This document shows positions 52,829-63,021 of a stretch of DNA of 64,000 bases, piece by piece. The DNA comes from CAYFKJ01 sp964343605 (GTDB lineage Bacteria > Pseudomonadota > Alphaproteobacteria > UBA2966), in contig CAYFKJ010000004.1 of the NCBI GenBank assembly GCA_964343605.1, forward strand, positions 62,001 through 126,000, in the 5' to 3' direction. Numbering within the stretch: position 1 is the first letter of the stretch; every line of letters starts with the position of its first letter. Under the pieces are notes generated by a model that was given only the letters and a program-made list of their open reading frames with translations, searched no databases and was not told where the DNA came from. A program made the position numbers and the translations under genes.

Positions 52829-53758
52829 TCAAGCGTCGAGACACCAGGCCAAAACGCCTTTCTGGGCGTGCACCCGGTTTTCCGCCTCGTCCCAGACCAC
52901 CGAATGGGGTCCGTCGATGACGGCATCCGTCACTTCCTCGCCGCGATGGGCGGGAAGGCAGTGCAGGAAAAGGGCGTCGGGCTTGGCAAGACTCATCAGT
53001 CGCTCGTTGACCTGATAGGGCTTGAGCAGGTTGTGGCGCGTTTCCGCCTGATCGTCGCCCATGGAAACCCAAGTATCGGCGATGACGCCGTCGGCGCCGG
53101 CCACTGCAACTTCCACATCGTCCGTCAAACTGACCTTCGCGCCGAGTTCCCTCGCCCATTCGAGCACATGGGCAGGCGGTGCCAACTGGTCGGGACAGGC
53201 CAGCCGCAGTTCGAAGCCGAGTTTGGCCGCCGCATGCACCCACGAGACGGCCATGTTATTGCCGTCGCCGCACCAGGTCATGACCTTTCCGGCGATGGGG
53301 CCGCGATGCTCCTCTACCGTCAACACGTCCGCCATCACCTGGCAGGGATGGGTATTGTCGGTCAGCCCGTTGATCACGGGTACGCTGGCGTACTCCGCCA
53401 TCTCCAGCAGTTTGTCGTGGGCCGTGGTGCGAATCATGATGGCGTCGACATAGCGGGACAGCACGCGCGCCGTATCGGCGACGGTCTCGCCCCGGCCCAG
53501 TTGGGTATCGCGGCTCGACAACATCAAGGCGGTACCGCCCAACTGGCGGATGGCGACCTCGAACGACACCCGCGTGCGCGTCGAGGGCTTCTCGAAGACC
53601 ATGGCCAGCAGGCGGCCGTCCAGGGGCCGGCCCTCGTCGGGTACGCCCTTGGGCAAACCCATCCGCGCCGTTTTCAACGCCGCCGACCGTTCCAGGATGT
53701 GGCGTAAGTTCGCTTCATCCAGCGCATCGATGTCGAGAAAATGGCGAGGATCGGTCAT
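52829..53758 (-). CDS. argF: Ornithine carbamoyltransferase
   Basis: 309 residues. The carbamoyl-phosphate site STRTRVSFE is near residue 58, and LSSRDTQLGRGETVADTARVL, HPCQVMADVLT and the ornithine-binding HCLPAHRGEEV near residue 265 are all there. It makes citrulline in arginine synthesis. It starts four bases after the argD stop, so argD and argF are clearly one operon, with hslO next. Confidence 0.96.
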   Translation of the reverse strand: MTDPRHFLDIDALDEANLRHILERSAALKTARMGLPKGVPDEGRPLDGRLLAMVFEKPSTRTRVSFEVAIRQLGGTALMLSSRDTQLGRGETVADTARVLSRYVDAIMIRTTAHDKLLEMAEYASVPVINGLTDNTHPCQVMADVLTVEEHRGPIAGKVMTWCGDGNNMAVSWVHAAAKLGFELRLACPDQLAPPAHVLEWARELGAKVSLTDDVEVAVAGADGVIADTWVSMGDDQAETRHNLLKPYQVNERLMSLAKPDALFLHCLPAHRGEEVTDAVIDGPHSVVWDEAENRVHAQKGVLAWCLDA

Positions 53759-53762
53759 CGGC

Positions 53763-54974
<1,212 letters not shown>

Positions 54975-55066
54975 CGCCGCTTTTCGGCGGCATCCACAAA
55001 CTCACCCTCGGGAAAGCGGCGCAGTATGGTTTTCCGCGCCCCTGCTGTCAACGCCGGGTTGAGAGA

Positions 55067-55882
55067 TCAGGCCTTAATCTTGTAGCCGCGCCGGAAGAGC
55101 GAATAGACGAAACAACCGAGCACGATATTGATTCCCAGCATGACGACGGCGCCCAGCACGGGCGAGCCGTCGGAGCGGTCGATGAAGCCGTAACGGAAGC
55201 CGTCGATCATGTAGAAAAACGGATCGAGCTGGCTCAGCGTGTACCAGATGCCCGGCAGGCGCTCGACGGAATAAAAAGTGCCGGACAGGAAGGCCAAGGG
55301 TGTGATGACAAAATTCGTAATCACCGCCATGCGGTCGAACTTTTCAGCCCACAAACCGACCAGCATTCCCAGCATCGACAACATCAACGAACCGGTTACG
55401 GCGAAATAAGCGATGGCCCAGACGTGGTGGATCTCGATGGTCGCAAACGGCGTCATCGCAATCAGGACGAACAGGCCGACCGCAACGCCCCTGGTCACGC
55501 CGCCCAGCGCATAGGCCAGAACCAATTCCGCCGCCGACAGCGGCGGCATCAGCACGTCTACGATGTTGCCCTGGATCTTTCCGATCATCAGGGTCGAGGA
55601 GGTGTTGGCGAACGAGTTCTGCACGATTGCCATCATCACCAGGCCGGGCGCCAGGAACTGAAGGAAAGGAAGATCGCCGACAGTGCGCACCGCACCACCC
55701 AGCGCCAAGGAGAAGATCGCCAGGAACAGCAAGGACGTCACCATGGGCGCGAACAGCGTCTGGCCCCAAACCTTCATGAAACGCTGCACTTCCTTGGCAT
55801 AAAGCGTCCAGAGGCCGAGCCAATTGACCATGCCGATGGACCGCACGAATAGTGGCTGAGACGTTATTTGGTTGAGGCTCAT
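55067..55882 (-). CDS. ABC-2 type transporter permease
   Basis: 271 residues with six membrane segments, in the YadH/NodJ-like group. The pattern LYAKEVQRFMKVWGQTLFAPMVTSLLFLAIF at the N-terminus and LSGTFYSVERLPG before helix 6 are typical of exporters for drugs or polysaccharide. No ATP-binding gene is next to it, so its partner must be elsewhere. A start at the methionine 17 residues in (55834) is possible; the ribosome site GAGAG before 55882 is modest. It is not part of the argD operon in any clear way. Confidence 0.85.
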   Translation of the reverse strand: MSLNQITSQPLFVRSIGMVNWLGLWTLYAKEVQRFMKVWGQTLFAPMVTSLLFLAIFSLALGGAVRTVGDLPFLQFLAPGLVMMAIVQNSFANTSSTLMIGKIQGNIVDVLMPPLSAAELVLAYALGGVTRGVAVGLFVLIAMTPFATIEIHHVWAIAYFAVTGSLMLSMLGMLVGLWAEKFDRMAVITNFVITPLAFLSGTFYSVERLPGIWYTLSQLDPFFYMIDGFRYGFIDRSDGSPVLGAVVMLGINIVLGCFVYSLFRRGYKIKA

Positions 55883-56001
55883 CGGACTCTCGAATGTATG
55901 GGGCGGGGAAGTGGGTGTCTCGATCTTATCTAGGATGACGTACTTCGATCACAAGTCTACTCGGATCGCGATGATGAGAATCCACTAAATGAGTACCGAC
56001 C

Positions 56002-56403
56002 CTAGTCTGAAAATCTTAAGGCGATGTCCGCGTTCAACGTGTTGCTGACGGTACAGATGCCCTTGGCCTTCGTCAGTAGTTTCTGAGACAAAGCTGCATC
56101 ATCGGTAAGCCCGTGCGGGACGACGATTTCGAAGCTGCCGAAACGGCTGGGCAGATTTTCGGCCTTCTTGGAGGAAATCTCGACCTGAAACGGATCCAGC
56201 ACCAATTTCTCCTGCTCGGCCGCCATCTGCAGGGAAATGGCGATGCAGGCGCCCAGCGAATAGAGAAGACAGTCGGCCGGCGACGTCACGGGGGGCGCGG
56301 TCTGTTCGACGGCGTCCGCAGTGGTCCCGTAGAGAACGTGCCGCTCCCTGTCGATGGAAACGTAAACGGGGCCAAATTTCTTGGGTTTGATCTTTATCTT
56401 CAT
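56002..56403 (-). CDS. OsmC family peroxiredoxin-like protein
   Basis: 133 residues. The two OsmC-type cysteine places are visible: a first cysteine in SLGACIAISLQM and a second in GICTVSNTLN near residue 120. The N-terminal strands (KIKPKKFGPVYVSID) and SPADCLLYSLGAC match. Such proteins remove organic hydroperoxides by a thiol mechanism. The extra cysteine in PADC is less usual. It lies 22 bases after the TRAP permease gene, on the same strand. Confidence 0.8.
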   Translation of the reverse strand: MKIKIKPKKFGPVYVSIDRERHVLYGTTADAVEQTAPPVTSPADCLLYSLGACIAISLQMAAEQEKLVLDPFQVEISSKKAENLPSRFGSFEIVVPHGLTDDAALSQKLLTKAKGICTVSNTLNADIALRFSD

Positions 56404-56425
56404 TGCGCGATTGCCTTAATCCAAA

Positions 56426-57715
56426 TCAGAAAGCCAATTCCGGCAGGAACAGGGCGATTTGCGGAAACACGGTCAGAATCGCCACGGAGAGCAGCAGGAT
56501 CATCCAATAGGGAATGGTTGCAATCGCCACCCGGCCGAGCGGCACCTCATTCCTGGTGATGGCGGTCAAAACCGTCAGGTTGAGCCCTACAGGCGGCGTG
56601 ACCTGGCCGATTTCGATCATCACCGTGATAATGACGCCGAGCCAAATCGGATCGAACCCGAGCCCCGTCAACAGTGGAAAGACGATGGGCAAGGTCATGA
56701 TCATCAACGACAGACCGTCGAAGATACAGCCGAATAAGACGTAGATCAGAATGATAACGGCGAAAATGCCGTACTTGCCGAGACCGCTGCCGATGGCGGT
56801 CTCAAGGATCGCCTGGGGTACGCCCAGGATGCTGACCGACTGTGACAGGATCGACGCGCCGAGAACGATAAAACCGATGGCGGCGAACAAAAGGATGGAC
56901 CGTTGAACTGCGGCGACCAGCTTGGCGAACGTCAACTCGCCCCAGGCGAATGAGATTATGATCGCGACCACCACGCCGACGCCGGCGGCTTCGGTTGGCG
57001 TGGCCAGGCCGAACATGATGCTGCCCATTATCGCCAGGATCAGCACCAGGATCGGCCAGATTTGCAGCATGCCCCGCATGACAGCCAGCAACGACAAGCG
57101 CTCCCGATCCCGCGGAGAGATCTCCGGACGGCGCAGGCATAGGATCAGGATGTAGGCCATAAAGAGACCGCTGACCAAAAGACCCGGAATAATGCCGGCG
57201 ACGAACAACCGGCCGATGGAGGTTTCCGTCAGCGCGCCGAAAATCAATAAAGACAGGCTGGGCGGGATCAAAAGGCCCAGGGTCCCGCCCCCCGCCAGCG
57301 AGCCCACGACAGCCTCCTTGTCGTAGCCTCGCCGGGCCATCTCCGGATACGCCACCGATCCCACGGCGGCAGCCGTCGACAAGCTGGAACCGCTGACGGC
57401 GCCGAACAATGTGCTGACAGCGATATTCGAATGCAGAAGACCGCCGGGCACCCGCGCGAAGACCGGCGTAAACGCTGTATAGGCCCGCTCAGACACACCG
57501 CTTCGCAGCAGGATTTCGCCGAGCAGAATGAACATGGGCACGGCGCTTAGGGTAAAGCTGTTGAACACGCCCCAGATCACATCGATGGCGAGATAGGCCG
57601 AACCGTTGGCGAAAAAATGCAGGATGACCAAACCGGTCAGTCCCAGGGCCGCACCCAGCGCCACGCCGGAAAAGGCGGTGGCGATCAGTACACCCGTCAA
57701 TGTCGTCCAAAACAC
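56426..57715 (-). CDS. TRAP transporter large permease (DctM-type)
   Basis: 429 residues with about twelve membrane helices. Family segments are VPMFILLGEILLRSGVSERAY, GAVSGSSLSTAAAVGSVAYPEM, GGGTLGLLIPPSLSLLIFG and the later GLGFDPIWLGVIITVMIEIGQVTPPVGLNL. It is the solute channel of a Na+-driven TRAP system with the DctQ and DctP genes just upstream in the operon. The substrate of this one is unknown; it is probably an organic acid. Confidence 0.95.
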   Translation of the reverse strand: MFWTTLTGVLIATAFSGVALGAALGLTGLVILHFFANGSAYLAIDVIWGVFNSFTLSAVPMFILLGEILLRSGVSERAYTAFTPVFARVPGGLLHSNIAVSTLFGAVSGSSLSTAAAVGSVAYPEMARRGYDKEAVVGSLAGGGTLGLLIPPSLSLLIFGALTETSIGRLFVAGIIPGLLVSGLFMAYILILCLRRPEISPRDRERLSLLAVMRGMLQIWPILVLILAIMGSIMFGLATPTEAAGVGVVVAIIISFAWGELTFAKLVAAVQRSILLFAAIGFIVLGASILSQSVSILGVPQAILETAIGSGLGKYGIFAVIILIYVLFGCIFDGLSLMIMTLPIVFPLLTGLGFDPIWLGVIITVMIEIGQVTPPVGLNLTVLTAITRNEVPLGRVAIATIPYWMILLLSVAILTVFPQIALFLPELAF

Positions 57716-57754
57716 CTAGGGACCTCTATCCAATTCGATGACGACCGAGCGCCG

Positions 57755-58276
57755 CTAAAGGATTTCTTCCTCGTCGCCCTCATCCTCGATCCAGCCCAAG
57801 TGTCGGGCGATCAGGATCAGCGCCGTGAAGAAAATGGAAATCGGCAAGGCAGTCATGCCAGGCCACAACAAGATTCGTGTAGTTTCCGTGCGCAGGTTCC
57901 GGTTGAAGGCGAAATCGAACCAGTCCCAGGATTCCCACAGAATCCAAGCGCAAAATATCAGACCCGAGAGCGTTGCCGCCGTCATCAGAACCTGATGGAA
58001 AAAACGGCTCTTGCGCTTCAGGAAATTTTCCAGGATCGAAACCCGGATGTGGTCCGCCTTCAATGTCACCAGCGGCAGCGCGAGGAACAGCGAGATACTC
58101 ATCAACATGCCGACCACTTCTTCGGTAAACGGCAGCGGCAGGGAAAACAATTTCCGCAATACCACGCTGGTGACGATGATGCCGACAATGGCGACCATCC
58201 CGAGCGCCGCCATAAAAGCAAGAAGGAGGGCCGGATATTCCAGCCCTCCCCTCACCCAAAATCGGGATGAACGCAT
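57755..58276 (-). CDS. TRAP transporter small permease (DctQ-type)
   Basis: 173 residues with four membrane helices; the segment GMLMSISLFLALPLVTLKADHIRVSILENF holds the conserved DHIRV motif. It joins the large permease in the TRAP complex. The ATG comes directly after the stop of the binding protein gene (no gap) and the stop is 39 bases before the large permease start. The C-terminal tail is acidic (EDEGDEEEIL). Confidence 0.92.
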   Translation of the reverse strand: MRSSRFWVRGGLEYPALLLAFMAALGMVAIVGIIVTSVVLRKLFSLPLPFTEEVVGMLMSISLFLALPLVTLKADHIRVSILENFLKRKSRFFHQVLMTAATLSGLIFCAWILWESWDWFDFAFNRNLRTETTRILLWPGMTALPISIFFTALILIARHLGWIEDEGDEEEIL

Positions 58277-59287
58277 TTAGCGGCCCATGGCCTTCAACAC
58301 GCGCTTGCGGTAAGCCGGTGCGTCGCCGCCGGCCTCGTTGGCAAGTTTCTCCCAGGTAACGCCGACGGCCTCGATGTAGGCCTTGCGATCCTCAGGCGGG
58401 AAATCATCCAGCCATTTGACGCCCTGGCCTTCTAGCTTCTTGCGGGCGGCAAGCTCCTTGGCGTGATCGTCGTCGTAGCGGTTGGTGCGGTCCCAAACCG
58501 CCTGACCGGCATCCTGGATCGCCTTTTTATGCGCATCCGAAAGGCCGTTCCATTTTTTCGCCGACATACCGAGGATGTAGGGACCGGACGCCATCGGATA
58601 GAGGAAGGCGGCGTACTTGGCGACTTCCTGCAGCGATACGGTGTGGGCATAGAGAGCCGGATACACGGCACAATCGACCACACCGGTTTTCATGGCCACA
58701 TACATTTCCTCCTGCGGGATGATTTGCGCGGAAACGCCGAGGCGCTTGAAATTTTCCACCTGGTCCTTGGCCCACACGCGGAGCTTTTTGGTCTTCAACT
58801 GGGCCATCGTACGAACCGGTTCCTCACGGCAGAAGATGGACGCTTCCAGCATGGGCAGCGCCACATACCCGGTGGCTACCACATCCCACTTGGCGAACTC
58901 CTCCTCGTAGATCTTTTTCACGACGGGCAGGACCTTGTGCAGTTCTGCCTCGGAGCCGACTGAGCCCTGGACCATCACGGTTCCCAGGGCCGGCGCGTCG
59001 CGACCCAGGTAGTTGGCCCAAACCATGCTCATGTCGACCGCCCCTTTGGGCAGGAAGCGCAGGGCATCGGTGTTCTTGAGGCCCAGCGAGCCGCCGCTGA
59101 ACACCTTCATGCTGATTTCGCCGTTGGAGTTCTTTTTCACCTCATCGGCGAACTGTATGAACTCCTTCGTTTCCGGACGTTTTTCCGGCAGGGGATTGTT
59201 GAAGCGCCACTCCGCAGCCTGCGCGGAAGCGACCACAAAGCCGGCGCCGATCAGCCCGGCGAGCAATGTTCGAATTCCAGTTTTCAT
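58277..59287 (-). CDS. TRAP transporter substrate-binding protein (DctP-type)
   Basis: 336 residues. Signal peptide MKTGIRTLLAGLIGAGFVVASAQA. The mature part opens WRFNNPLPEKRPETKEFIQFADEVKKNSNG (in parts) and has VFSGGSLGLKNTDALRFLPKGAVDMSMVW and the arginine-bearing strand LKTKKLRVWAKDQVENFKRLG. The arginine normally clamps a carboxylate ligand, so an organic acid is likely. ATG 59287 is chosen to place the signal at the N-terminus. It is the first gene of the TRAP operon. Confidence 0.94.
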   Translation of the reverse strand: MKTGIRTLLAGLIGAGFVVASAQAAEWRFNNPLPEKRPETKEFIQFADEVKKNSNGEISMKVFSGGSLGLKNTDALRFLPKGAVDMSMVWANYLGRDAPALGTVMVQGSVGSEAELHKVLPVVKKIYEEEFAKWDVVATGYVALPMLEASIFCREEPVRTMAQLKTKKLRVWAKDQVENFKRLGVSAQIIPQEEMYVAMKTGVVDCAVYPALYAHTVSLQEVAKYAAFLYPMASGPYILGMSAKKWNGLSDAHKKAIQDAGQAVWDRTNRYDDDHAKELAARKKLEGQGVKWLDDFPPEDRKAYIEAVGVTWEKLANEAGGDAPAYRKRVLKAMGR

Positions 59288-59607
59288 TATTGTCTCCAAT
59301 AGGGACGGCTTCGCTAAACGACCTTCGTCATGCAACTGAAGGATTTCGAATACTTCGCGTTAGAAGCTTCGGAACGGGGGTCATGACGCGACGAAAACCC
59401 CTCCCTATTCAGGCTTCCGTCCGGCCAACATTCGTTAACTTATTCCGGTGATTTGAAAAAGGAAATCACTAAAGCGCTAGCTTGCTGGCCATTTTTATCT
59501 CATGTACGGTCCGACCTGCCCTCCTGGCGGCACCTGCTCCGAAATCGGTTTACCTCCTATTTTTGGGGCGGAATTCAGCTCTACTCCCAAGGCAAGATCG
59601 TACTCCC
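59288..59607. promoter_or_regulatory. Gap between TRAP operon and GYD gene, with dyad
   Basis: This 320-base gap has no gene that I can support. It holds an inverted repeat GTGATTT (59448-59454) and AAATCAC (59463-59469) with an eight-base spacer GAAAAAGG, about 160 bases before the TRAP binding protein start. The form fits an operator for a GntR- or LysR-type protein or a small stem-loop. No regulator gene is adjacent. Confidence 0.4.
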
Positions 59608-59946
59608 ATGGCACATTTCCTGATCCAGATATCATTCACGCCTGAAGCCTTCGCCAATCTGGTGAAGAAGCCCGAAAACCGATTGGAGGCAGTTGTACCG
59701 ATGGTCAGGGCCATGGGGGGATCCTTTGTCGGTTCCTGGCTGTCGTTCGGGGAATACGATTCCACCGCCGTGATCGAGATGCCCGACAACATTTCGATGA
59801 AGGCGTTCAAGATGAAAGTCATGTCCAGCGGCAATATCAGCCGGTTTATCCTGACCCCGCTGATGTCGTTCGAAGACGGCGTCGAAGCCATGAAGCTGGC
59901 GGGAAAGGTCGATTACGCAGAGTTCGAAGGCAATGGGAACAGCTAA
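59608..59946 (+). CDS. GYD domain protein
   Basis: 112 residues. The protein shows the small ferredoxin-like GYD fold: MAHFLIQISFTPEAFANLVKKPENR, VVPMVRAMGGSFVGSWLSFGEYD and VIEMPDNISMKAFKMKVMSSG. The name motif GYD is GEYD here. I use ATG 59608, since the longer frame to 59482 adds a part unlike the family. Its role is unknown; family members often sit by metabolic genes. It converges on the MscS gene. Confidence 0.85.
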   Translation: MAHFLIQISFTPEAFANLVKKPENRLEAVVPMVRAMGGSFVGSWLSFGEYDSTAVIEMPDNISMKAFKMKVMSSGNISRFILTPLMSFEDGVEAMKLAGKVDYAEFEGNGNS

Positions 59947-59976
59947 GTACAGCTGGTACCCGATGGTGACCGGACC

Positions 59977-62319
59977 CTAGAGCCCATCGCCGCCGTCGCC
60001 GCCATCGTCGGCGTCGGCATGGGCGAAGGCCCGCTCGACTTTTGTGGCCGGTGCCTTATCAGGCTTGACGAATTCCGGCTTGGCCGGGCCATCCTGCGCA
60101 ACACGCAGGGGCGGCGCCCCGCCGGCCTTGTCCTCACCGAAATAGATCGTCTGGTGGGGATAGGGTATTTCGATGCCGCGTTCGTCGAACCTTTTCTTCA
60201 CCAGTCCGTTGAAGGCGCGCTTGATGCGCCACTGGCTACCCGGCTTGGTCTTAAGTCTCGCGCGGACCACAACGGCGGAATCATCCAGGCGATCGACGCC
60301 GTCGATGGTGATGGGCTCCAGGATGTCGCCGCCGACTTCCGGATCGTCCTGTAATTCGGCGCCGATTTCCTGCAAAAGGTCGGCGACTTCGTCGGTGTTC
60401 TCGCGATAGGCAACCCCCACCTCAGCCACGTGGAAGGCGAAGTCCTTGGTCATGTTGGTGACCGTGTCGACGGTACTGAACGGGATGGTGTGCACGGTGC
60501 CGCGCGTGTCGCGCAGACGGATGGTGCGGATGGTCATGGCTTCCACGGTACCGGAAAGCCCACCCACGGTGACGAAGTCGCCGACGGCGATACTGTCTTC
60601 GAACAGGATGAAAGCGCCGGTGATGATGTCCTTGACCAACGTCTGCGCGCCGAACCCGATCGCCAGGCCGACGACCCCTGCGCCGGCCAGGAGCGGTCCG
60701 ATATTGACGCCGAACTCGCTCAAGGTCGTGAGGATCGCCATCGTCAGGATGACGATCAGCAGCGCGTTCTTCAAAAGCGGCAGCAACGTCCTCGCCCGGG
60801 CGCTGCGCAGCACCTGCTCACCGCTGTCATCCGTTTTTTCGAGGTAGACCGTGATGATGGTGCTGACGACCTCCCAGACGATCAGCGCGAAAGCCAGGAC
60901 GACGAATATGTTCAAGGCGCGCGAGATGACCAGGCGGCCGAAATCGCTCGCCAACCACGCGCCGACGTCGATCTGCCAGCTCTGCAGCACAAGCATGGCG
61001 GCGATGACGTAAACCAAGCCGGCGACGATATTTCGGGCCAGCGGCAGATAACGGTTGGCGCGGGCCTCCAGCACGGGATAGCGCGTGCGCATCCGGTCGG
61101 AGATGCGAAAGACCCTCTCCAGACCGCGCATGGCCAGCAAACGCGCGCCCCAGGCGGCCAACAACACCACTGCGGTTCCCGCCGTCCCTTCGGCAACGAA
61201 AACGAAGCCGCCCTCGATCTCCAGCGCCCAGATGAAATAAGCGGCGGCGATGTAAAGGGCCGCGAAGACATGCCAGATCTCGGCCGTCCGCCGCCGCACC
61301 GCGGCCAGAAAGCGGTTGGCCTCTTTGCTCTCCGTGCCGTTCTTCAACGCTGCCGCCACGGCGTCGCGGATTTGCAGGATCAGGATCAGCAGCAGCAGGG
61401 CTTCCGCCAGCCCCAGAATCTTCGTCAGCGCCACGTAACCGCCGGCGGGCAGGCCCAGCGTCAACCCGATCTGGACGACGAAGAAACCGTAGACCGGCAC
61501 GTTCACCAGGCGGCGCAGCCAGACGTAGGCGTAGCCCGCCGTCTCGTCGGCCAGCGAGAAAAGCCTTAAAGTCGGACTGAACGGGGTCAGAACCGCCCGG
61601 CCCACCGTCAATACGGCGCGGCTCACCACGACGGCATGGACGGCAGCCAGCACGACGACGTGGACGATGTGGCCCGGCCCGCTGAAGGCCAGCGCGGCAT
61701 AGGCCGTCGCCATGAAACCGGCAAGGGGGATGAACTCCAAGAGTGTGCGGGCGGTCAGCAGTGGCAGTCTGACGAAAAGTGACGGTGCCTCCCGGATTTC
61801 CAGGGCGCGCTTGGGTTTGGTCAGGACACCTCCGAGCAGCCAGGCGATGACCAAACCACCGCCCAAGGCAATCGCCAAGTGAAGGACGATCTCAAACCAC
61901 ACCCGTCGGCGATCCGCATCGGTGGCCTGATCGGCAAACCAGCCGGCGATGCGCCCGGGATCGCCCACCTGCCGGGTCAGCGCCGCAAACTCGGCGCCGA
62001 TGTCGCTTAAGCCCAGCGCAATGCCGCCCAGGAGCTTCGACAGGTAATCCGGCGCCGAACGCAGGACGTCCGCCGCATCGTCCTTGGCCTCGCCTTCCGT
62101 GGTCGCCGCCTGCCGCAACGCGCGCAGATCGTCAATCAGCCGCCGGCGTTGGTCCGGATCCTCGAGCCGCTCGATCAACGCCTCGATTTCCGCCGTTGCC
62201 GTATCCGCAGCGGCCGCATTGTCCTGGGCTCCGGCCGGTCCGACCAGTGTGGCAACGCCGAGCACGGCGGCCAGCAGCAGACCCGGGAACGACTTTCGTG
62301 AGAGGCTGAAATTCATCAT
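59977..62319 (-). CDS. MscS-family mechanosensitive channel, large type
   Basis: 780 residues. Signal peptide (SFPGLLLAAVLGVATLVGPAGA) and a helical periplasmic segment EIEALIERLEDPDQRRRLIDDLRALR. Eight to eleven membrane helices follow, ending in the MscS pore helix LAGAGVVGLAIGFGAQTLVKDIITG near residue 540. The MscS beta domain FILFEDSIAVGDFVTVGGLSGTVEAM comes next and the C-terminal part has KRFDERGIEIPYPHQTIYFG. It opens under membrane tension to release solutes. The extra helices place it with YbiO/YbdG-type proteins. Confidence 0.92.
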   Translation of the reverse strand: MMNFSLSRKSFPGLLLAAVLGVATLVGPAGAQDNAAAADTATAEIEALIERLEDPDQRRRLIDDLRALRQAATTEGEAKDDAADVLRSAPDYLSKLLGGIALGLSDIGAEFAALTRQVGDPGRIAGWFADQATDADRRRVWFEIVLHLAIALGGGLVIAWLLGGVLTKPKRALEIREAPSLFVRLPLLTARTLLEFIPLAGFMATAYAALAFSGPGHIVHVVVLAAVHAVVVSRAVLTVGRAVLTPFSPTLRLFSLADETAGYAYVWLRRLVNVPVYGFFVVQIGLTLGLPAGGYVALTKILGLAEALLLLILILQIRDAVAAALKNGTESKEANRFLAAVRRRTAEIWHVFAALYIAAAYFIWALEIEGGFVFVAEGTAGTAVVLLAAWGARLLAMRGLERVFRISDRMRTRYPVLEARANRYLPLARNIVAGLVYVIAAMLVLQSWQIDVGAWLASDFGRLVISRALNIFVVLAFALIVWEVVSTIITVYLEKTDDSGEQVLRSARARTLLPLLKNALLIVILTMAILTTLSEFGVNIGPLLAGAGVVGLAIGFGAQTLVKDIITGAFILFEDSIAVGDFVTVGGLSGTVEAMTIRTIRLRDTRGTVHTIPFSTVDTVTNMTKDFAFHVAEVGVAYRENTDEVADLLQEIGAELQDDPEVGGDILEPITIDGVDRLDDSAVVVRARLKTKPGSQWRIKRAFNGLVKKRFDERGIEIPYPHQTIYFGEDKAGGAPPLRVAQDGPAKPEFVKPDKAPATKVERAFAHADADDGGDGGDGL

Positions 62320-62460
62320 TTGGCTGGGGAGATTACACCACTTGGAGAGGCGGCGAAAACGTTTGGCGCGATTCGACTCTATCGGGCGGAATGCATTATC
62401 CTCGATTCCTTGCGCGGCGCTCACGGGCGCCGCGATTTTGAAGTTTATGGGACCCATTCG

Positions 62461-62808
62461 ATGAGCGTTACGATTTATCACAATCCGCGGTGCAGCAAGT
62501 CGCGTCAGACACTTGAACTGCTGGCCGAGCGGGGTATCGAACCAACCGTCGTCGAATACCTCAAGACGCCACCGAGTGCGGAAGAGCTCGGTTCCATCCT
62601 TGATGCACTGGGGGTGGAACCGCGCGATCTCATGCGCCGGAAGGAAACCGCCTACGCCGAAAACGGGCTCGACGATGAAAACCTGAGCCGAAGCGAATTG
62701 ATCTCGGCGATCCGGCGCGACCCCATCCTCATGGAACGTCCCGTCGTGGTAACGGATGGCAAGGCCGCCATCGGTCGACCGCCGGAAAATGTGCTCGGTA
62801 TTTTGTAG
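62461..62808 (+). CDS. arsC: Arsenate reductase (glutaredoxin-coupled), ArsC/Spx fold
   Basis: 115 residues. The active cysteine is Cys11 in YHNPRCSKSRQTLELL, and the arginines in RDLMRRKE, RRDPILMERPVVV and the ending GRPPENVLGIL give the E. coli-type ArsC pattern. It reduces arsenate to arsenite with glutathione and glutaredoxin. No other ars gene is near, so a YffB-like house role is also possible. It is divergent from the MscS gene. Confidence 0.9.
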   Translation: MSVTIYHNPRCSKSRQTLELLAERGIEPTVVEYLKTPPSAEELGSILDALGVEPRDLMRRKETAYAENGLDDENLSRSELISAIRRDPILMERPVVVTDGKAAIGRPPENVLGIL

Positions 62809-63021
62809 CTACAAGTAGTCCCGATTAGGGAAAAAGTTACTAGATGTTGTGGGGCTTATGAATATGCCTCGAATTTAGCCCCGGTGTTTAACCTTCGTTA
62901 ACGATACTCGCGTTGACTCTGTTTCGACAAAGGGTTCATACCGTTAAATAAAGTTTTGACATTTCTACATTATTTTCTTTTCGGCAAAGACACGAGGACC
63001 GGGTTCTGAGCGCAGAGTGAA
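62809..63021. promoter_or_regulatory. AT-rich region upstream of the secretion transporter
   Basis: A 213-base gap, richer in A and T than its surroundings, between arsC and the type I secretion gene. Stretches such as GTTAAATAAAG and TTTTGACATTTC around 62944-62966 could hold a promoter (a TTGACA-like box at 62957-62962), but the -10 place is not clear. No ORF or hairpin is seen. Confidence 0.3.
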
